Origin: Gigaspora margarita
Taxonomy: Eukaryota > Glomeromycota > Glomeromycetes > Diversisporales > Gigasporaceae
Reading direction: 5' to 3'
Length of the DNA: 64,000 nt
NCBI GenBank assembly: GCA_009809945.1
Contig: WTPW01000793.1
Location: 122,207-186,206, forward strand
Below the pieces are notes generated by a model, which did no database searches, was not told the DNA's origin, and saw only the letters and a list, made by a program, of their open reading frames with translations. Shown here in pieces: positions 58,194 to 64,000 of the stretch (position 1 is the first letter of the stretch; each line of letters opens with the position of its first letter). Both the position numbers and the translations under genes were made by a program.

Positions 58194-60234
58194 TCATACA
58201 AATAGGAGGATAAAGTAGTGCAAATCAAGGCATCGTTCAAAAGTGTTTCCCATTTCTGTGGATTGAGAGTTTGGTCGAAGAAGTACTAGTAGCGGTAGGA
58301 GGAATTCCATTAAGATAATTAACATTTCTATAGTAAGGTGAGGGGGTACGATTAGAGGGTCTCCATGAAGAGTTAGAGGATCTTTCACGACTTCTAGAGC
58401 AGTAATCATCTCGGTCATTTTGATTATCTCTATTTCTTGAACGACTTCGATCTCGATTATAATTATCTCTATCCCTATTATAATTATCTTGGCTTCTGGA
58501 TCTATTCCTATATGAGTCTCGTTGGCAATTGTTGTTATGGTTAGATTGTCTGTTTCTTCCTCGTTCTCAATTTTGGTCATTCTTCTTGGTTCGACAATGA
58601 GCAATGAAATGTCTAGTCCTTCCACAGTAGTGACAAGTAAGAGATTGTTTGATAGGGTTGGCTTGTTTAGGGGAGTCAGCATAGTTGACAGAGAGATTAG
58701 AGGGTTGTTGCTTCTGTGCGAGGTTAATAATAGGTTGGGCAATTTGGTCAGTTAGTTGTTTAATGGCTTTGTCTGTATCAGTGTTAGGAGAAGCTATAAG
58801 TTTTCCATTTTTCTATTTACGAGCAGTATCCATAGCAGTAGCAACATTAGTAGGTTCAGAAGCTTGAACATTAATAGCAAATTCAGGGCGGAGTCCTTGG
58901 ATAAAAAGTTGTTTCAAAAAGTCTGCAGGAAAACCATCAGTAGGGTCAATACATTCTTTCAATTTACGAAATTGATTAATATATTCATCAACAGAGCTGG
59001 TTCCTTGTTTTATATCTAAAAGTTGTTTTTGCCATATAGCTTTTTGTTTGGGAGTGAGAAAGCGTTCTTTAAAAAGGTGTTTGAAACTAGTGTCTGGATT
59101 ATGGTCATCACTAAAAGTAGTGGGGGCAGTAGCAAGAGAGGTAAACCAGTCTAAGGCAATTCCTTTTAAATACACAGGAACAAGTTCCAATCTTTAGGTA
59201 GCGCTCCAGCGGTTGGCAACAGCAGCACATTTAAATTCAGTATACCAGTCAAGTGGGTCTTGGGTTCCATCACCATTAAAGAAGTTAACAGAGAGGAGAT
59301 TCTTTTCAGGTCCTCCATTGGTTATTGCAGCAGCCAAGGTATTAATAGCAGTAGCAGCATCTCTTAGAGCTTGGTCACCCATATTAGGAGGTAGATTGAT
59401 TACTGGTGGGTTGGGTATCAGTAAGTTGATTGTAGGTAGTAGTGACAGTGGTGTTTGGTTTTCTTCAATAGTTTCAGAAGCAGTATCTGGTAGATGTTGA
59501 TTTAATTCAAAGGTAGTAGTGGTATCAAAGAAATGTTCAAGGTCAACTTCTAGTTGTCAGGGTGTTAAGGTTACAGGGCTTGCAGTTAAGCTAATACGTG
59601 GGATTCGAGGAGAGTAAGAGCTAGTAGTACTATGGTTGTCACCAAGAGAATGTAGATTAGGGCTAGAAGAGGGGGCAACAAAAGTATCAATAAAAGGTGT
59701 AGTTGTGAGGGTTTGAGTAGGTGCGTCAGCAATAGAAGAGCCAAAGTTTGGATATGGGTTGTATGGTCGGTGATAAGATTCAGGTTCTGGGTCAAGATAG
59801 TAGTCAAAAACAGTATAATCGTCAAAGTCTATAGGTGGTAGAATAGTANNGTTGGNNTATCGTTGGAGAATNGCAAGAGCAATTTCTCCTGGGTTTACAA
59901 TGTCTACTTGGTAGNGGCAGCTAAAAATAATATCTCTGATACAGGCACGAATAGTAGAAGAGTCTCAGGTAGAAGTTAGGCGAGCAAAGTTACTANTAGT
60001 TTGGCCACTATAAGTGTCAGCNTGATAGGTTCCNGANTACCAACGCCAAAATCTTCCAAAGGNTGTTTGTAAAAATATTCGACCACTGGTTAGGGGAGGA
60101 GGATAACATTCGAGACAAGAAAGATCAGGGGCACTTAATTGAAGTGANNAAAAAGGAAGAGAAGGCTTCTNGTAATGTTNNGCTAAATGATTTCTAATAT
60201 GTCGATTATATAATTCGTTGATGTCAGTAGTCAT
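58194..60234 (-). pseudogene. Ty3/Gypsy gag with CCHC knuckle
   Basis: The ATG at 60234 (MTTDINELYNRH) opens the frame. Ambiguous bases are frequent between 59849 and 60181, and stops occur near 59972, 59560, 59197, 58815 and 58575. The capsid-like core is clear: WYTEFKCAAVANRW, ALDWFTSLATAP, FKERFLTPKQKAIWQKQLLDIKQG and FIQGLRPEFA. One knuckle, CHYCGRTRHFIAHC, lies near 58600-58640. An Arg/Asn/Asp/Ser repeat tail (RDRDNYNRD) follows it. Confidence 0.8.
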
Positions 60235-60527
60235 ATGCCTTATGACTCTGAGCTAAGTCTTTAAAATGGTTAATTGTTAGTAGTGTTCGTTAGTAAATAC
60301 AATTACTAGAATACAGCAGCTAGAGATAAGTTTTTAATAAAAGATGAGTAGATAGATAACAGCAGCAAGAAAGAATTAAACAGCAGCAAAAGAGAATAAT
60401 AGCAGCAAGCGAAATATTAGTAGAGTGAGATAAAACAGCAGCAGCAATATAGAGAGAGAGTCCTTTTTAGGATGAACACAGCAAGGTAATATGAGTAGTT
60501 CAATAGAATCCAAATGTTTTAAAAGCT

Positions 60528-60547
60528 TTCCACCAGAAGGCACCAAA
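60528..60547 (-). other. Primer-binding site of the Ty3/Gypsy element
   Basis: Directly after the LTR end CTGTAACA the minus strand reads TTTGGTGCCTTCTGGTGG, complementary to a tRNA 3' end of the form ...GGCACCA. Which tRNA this is was not determined. Confidence 0.6.
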
Positions 60548-61246
60548 TGTTACAGTAGGGAGGCCTTCTTGTACTCCTTACTATAACAACGACACGGCTA
60601 CAGGGATCCTTTAGTGGTTTATAGCGGTGTTCAAGAGGCAGGTATAATTCCTTAGTCTGTAAGAAATTATACTCTTTTCTATAGGCGGTTCATGACAGTA
60701 TTTAGAGTTAGCAATAGTTTCTTTATTTAATAATAATAAGCAGAAGGGCTATTCCAGGCTTCTATTCCTAAGAAATCCCTTTTACAAGATATTTAATAAA
60801 TATAAAGAGAAGTGGGTGTCTGAGTCTAATTTGACTAAGCGAAATTCTATGTCTTTAAATACATTTTAGAATAAGCGTTATAAGCGTTGATTTGCAATGA
60901 TAAACATTACAATCATCATGAGTGACATAAGCGTTATAAGCGATATAATCGTTATAAGCGGTATAAGCGTTATAAGCGGTATAAGTGTTATAAGCGGTAT
61001 AAGCATTATAAGCGGTATAAGCGTTATAAGTGGTATAAGCGTTATAAGCGGTATAAGCATTATAAGCGGTATAAGCGTTATAAGCGGTACAAGCATTATA
61101 AGCGGTATAAGTGTTATAAGTGATATGAACTATTCTAAATGTCTAACTTCTCAATAACAATGTGAAATACTAAAGATAATAATAATAAAGTAAAATAATA
61201 ATAAATAATAAATATTCTAATAACATTAACTACTCGTTCTATAACA
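60548..61246 (-). repeat. LTR (5' in element sense), intact
   Basis: It begins TGTTACAGTAGGG and ends TTCTATAACA on the plus strand. It matches the split LTR along its whole length and shows the LINE's empty site (GGTTCATGACAGTATTTAG). Confidence 0.9.
60920..61125. repeat. 18-bp minisatellite in LTR, copy B
   Basis: Same GCGTTATAAGCGGTATAA units as at 52165-52388, about eleven copies. Confidence 0.9.
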
Positions 61247-61400
61247 ATAGTATATATATGCATATATATTTTTATAGTATATATTAATTTATATGCTATC
61301 TTTATTTTATTAATAGACTATGCCATTTGACCAATTTGACCAGACTAGTTGACCAGTGAATTTTTGGTTAACCAGTGATTTGACCAACCCTGATTATATT

Positions 61401-61879
61401 ATATATAATATTATAAAAAAAAAAGTTTTTTACAAAACATAGACCCTCTTAATTATATTATGATAAATAAAAATATAAGATTTTTGACGTTTAATGTTTA
61501 TATGTTTATCTCTATTTATATTTATGCTCATCTTCTTGAGCTTTTTTCAATATTTGTTTTTTTTTTCTTCTGAATTTTTGCCAGTCTGATGAATTAATAA
61601 TCACTGATCATCAAAGGTCATAACGAAAAGACTGTAGCAAAATTTTTTGTTACAAAAAAAAAAACAAAGTTTTTTTGTAACACATTTCTATATCTAAACA
61701 TAGTAATACAGTAGTGTTATAAGAACTACAATGAAAGAATCGTAAACTTAGCCTTCTAAGCCCCCTGACCAACACAAATTTTAGATCTGGACTGAATATA
61801 TTGAATGTGTAATATTTAGTAACTGTTAGATTTGGCAGGTAATAACACAATATGATCATTTCATATAACTAATAATAGC
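61401..61879. other. Non-coding spacer
   Basis: AT-rich with A and T runs; no gene recognised. Confidence 0.5.
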
Positions 61880-62320
61880 TTTAAAGTTAATGGATCAGCT
61901 TTGGCCCAGAGGGATCCATATTGTTGTATTAAATTCAAGACAGAACATCTAATAACATAAAGAAATGCTTTAAATCTAATATACCAGCTTCAGCCCCTAG
62001 AGGGGGCCCAAATTGGTGCATTAAATTTAAGATGGAACATCTAATAACAGAAAGGAAATGCTTTAATTTATTGCATCAACTTTGCCCAATTTAGTGCATT
62101 GAATTCAGGATGGAACACCTAATGTCAAAAAGGAAATGCTTTAAATTTAATGCACTAGCTTTGGCCCTAGAATGGCCAAATTTGGTGCATTAAATTCAAG
62201 ATAGAACACCTAATGACGAAAAGCAAATACTTTAAATCTAATGCACTAACTTTGGCCTGAAAGGGCCCAAGTTGGTGCATTAAATTTAGGACAAAACTTC
62301 TAATGATAGAAAGCTTAAGA
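61880..62320. repeat. Five tandem units of about 80-97 bp
   Basis: Units share ATGCACTAxCTTTGGCCC, GTGCATTAAATTxAxGAxxGAAC and CTAATxAxxxAAAGxAAATGCTTTAAAT. No frame is open across units. Confidence 0.8.
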
Positions 62321-62919
62321 AAAATTTTCTTTCTGAAATAAAAATAAGAATAAAACAAATAAATCTATTACCTTTAGCATATGGGCAACAAAGCTGCCCA
62401 CATGATCATGTTCTAGTTAACTATATAAAATCCCTTTATAATAAAATTATCATCTCGTCATGAGTATTCAGTACATTTTTACCAATCATTTTGCATGTGA
62501 GAAAATTAGATGGCATAAATAATCATGATCACATGTTATGAGAAATTCACAATATTAATTATATCAAATACACATCATTAGCATTAATAATCCTTATGTC
62601 ATATAATATCATGTTTAATAGCTTGCTTTGTAAGTATGTGAGTGTAAATGAATTTTTAACTTTTAAATGAAAATATTTCATAGTAATAGATCAATTACAA
62701 AAGAATGATGAATCTGTTACACATTTATTATGAAAATAATTATAGTTACATGTTTAAATATTAAAATAGTATTTATAACCAATAAGTTTTTCCACATTCT
62801 AATTACAGTTTTTGGATATAGCAAATCAAAAATGGTAAAGTCAATTGAATTTTTTTTTAATAATGAATCAGTTGACAATTAATTTGTTTTTCTTTTAAAA
62901 AATTATGTTTGCTTGTTAT

Positions 62920-64000
62920 GTGCACTTTGTATCTTTGAAATTGGATTAAAATGTAGATAATGTTAATAATATGTGCTAGTGAATCACTGCCAAAATAGTA
63001 GATAATAACAGTATTATATCTAGTGATGTGAGTTGGTAGCTACCGGTAGGAATCTACCACTGGTATCTACTGGTAGATAACAGTAGATACTGTTAGGTAA
63101 ATTATATGCAAGGTAGATACCAATAAAATAATAGAATAAAATTTTAAAATTATATAATTAATTATAAATATTGAAAAGTATATGATTTGTCAAATAAATT
63201 TTATTTAACATGTGACCAGTAGACTACCAGTAGTGGTACTACCAGTAGCTACCACCTACTAGTAGATACTGGTAGGATCATGCCAAACTGGTAGAATTCA
63301 TATCACTAAATATATCAAAGAAACTACTTCATATTGTGGTTAATAGAATAGCATGCAAGTTTTATATGAGAATTTTTAATAGTAATTCATGATAAAGATC
63401 ACAATTTTTTGATCAAACTCATCTTAAAATGTATTATCTGTTAAGTAGGTTTGTAACAAACTTTTTATAGTAATTCACAATAGAAATTATAGTAATACTA
63501 ATACAAAATAATTCACTTTTTCATTGTTACTAAAATAGTGAATTCTGTAATGAAATTTAAAAAATTATTATGGGCACTTTTATATTTTTGAAATTAGATA
63601 ACTGATATGTGGATAATGTTAATAATATGTGTTAGTGAGTTACATACTGTGTATCACCAGAATAGTAAGGTTAGTAACAGTAACACATAATGGAAACTAA
63701 AATAATCTAACATGAACTAACTCAATTCTAAAACCTGTATTGTAATTATTAGAATAGTGCACAAGCTTTGTATAAGAATTTTTAATAGTAATTCATGATA
63801 GAAACTACAATATTTGATCAAACTTCACCTTAAATTGTATTATCTACTGAGTAGGTTTATAACAGTATTTTTATAGTAATTTTTACAATAAAAATTACAG
63901 TAATTCTAATACAAAATAATTCATTTTATTAGTACTAGTTTAGTGAGTTTTGTAGTGATATTTAAAAAATTGAGTTTCATTCATTAAGAGCACTTTGTAT
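62920..64000. repeat. Imperfect large tandem duplication interrupted by a MITE
   Basis: GATAATGTTAATAATATGTG near 62957 recurs at 63614. The block GAATTTTTAATAGTAATTCATGATA at 63371 recurs at 63776 with about 200 bases of following similarity. The window ends inside the repeat (GCACTTTGTAT, also at 62922). Confidence 0.65.
63021..63308. mobile_element. hAT-like MITE with CTACCGGTAG-type repeats
   Basis: Ends TAGTGATGTGAGTTGGTAG and CTGGTAGAATTCATATCACTA are inverted. The flanks ATTATATC and AATATATC agree at 7 of 8 bases. The interior repeats CTACCAGTAG / CTACTGGTAG. Confidence 0.75.

Larger units (their letters stand above)
49102..61246 (-). mobile_element. Ty3/Gypsy-type LTR retrotransposon, decayed
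   Basis: LTRs of about 700 bp lie at 49102-52505 (split by a LINE) and 60548-61246. The flank ATAG is repeated on both sides. On the minus strand the order is gag with CCHC, aspartic protease, a Cys-rich and coiled-coil segment, reverse transcriptase with YLDD, RNase H, integrase, then an extra ORF. RT-RH-INT order defines the Ty3/Gypsy group. Many in-frame stops are TGA at places where the family usually has arginine, so CGA to TGA change explains much of the decay. Confidence 0.9.
48984..61392. mobile_element. hAT-like element hosting the Ty3/Gypsy insertion
   Basis: The left end CAGAGTTGGCACAGACCGGT with TTGACCAATTTGAC, and the right end TTTGACCAATTTGACC with TTGACCAACCCTG, are imperfect inverted repeats rich in TTGACCAATTTGAC. 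The flanks are ATTATATT on both sides (48976-48983 and 61393-61400). Without the nested retroelement it would be only about 260 bp, a MITE. Low-complexity flanks limit certainty. Confidence 0.65.

Noticed and set aside
53710..59980. Use of UGA as tryptophan in the retroelement (many in-frame TGA, few TAG or TAA)
   Set aside because: Several of the TGA positions correspond to arginine in Ty3/Gypsy proteins, and many TGG codons are present. CGA to TGA decay explains the pattern better.
60897..61157. 86-residue ISGISVISG repeat protein (also at 52155-52397)
   Set aside because: It is only the 18-bp LTR minisatellite read in frame.

Overview
The window looks like nuclear DNA of an arbuscular mycorrhizal fungus (Glomeromycotina, most likely Rhizophagus irregularis or a close relative). 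This is inferred from very AT-rich DNA, short GT-AG introns, TKL-type kinases fused to Sel1, LRR and NACHT modules, and a dense load of small inverted-repeat elements, LTR elements and LINE debris. No species-specific marker was checked. Genes are few and nearly all lie on the minus strand.

Layout. 1.1-6.06 kb is a decayed copy of a two-gene cassette (chitin-synthase-like gene plus protein kinase); its better-preserved paralogue is at 38.0-42.5 kb. 6.1-19.3 kb is AT-rich, CpG-poor repeat DNA with hAT-like MITEs, a poly(A) retrocopy, a minisatellite and one assembly gap. 19.4-20.7 kb matches the flank of the 42.5-44 kb locus. 22.1-28.1 kb holds two tandem receptor-like genes: kinase-LRR (22.1-24.1) and kinase-NACHT-pentapeptide-Sel1 (24.3-28.1). 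29.1-33.1 kb is a non-autonomous LTR element whose gag-like ORF carries a CCHC knuckle and decayed Sel1-like repeats. 33-38 kb is repeat DNA. 43-49 kb has little coding content and a piggyBac-like MITE. 49.0-61.4 kb is a nest: a hAT-like element contains a Ty3/Gypsy element, one of whose LTRs contains a LINE. 61.4-64 kb is repeats.

How the genes may work together. The three kinases share the same four-exon layout (intron phases 0, 1, 0), so they are one family. The kinase-NACHT and kinase-LRR proteins have NLR-like logic (effector kinase, NTPase switch, repeat sensor) and sit 184 bp apart on the same strand. The third kinase sits directly upstream of a chitin-synthase-like membrane protein that has lost the family's catalytic motifs; the pair was duplicated together. 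Any shared role in sensing or wall signalling is inference.

Base composition is mosaic. The same elements are CpG-rich in the gene segments and CpG-depleted in the repeat segments, and one LTR element appears to straddle the boundary.
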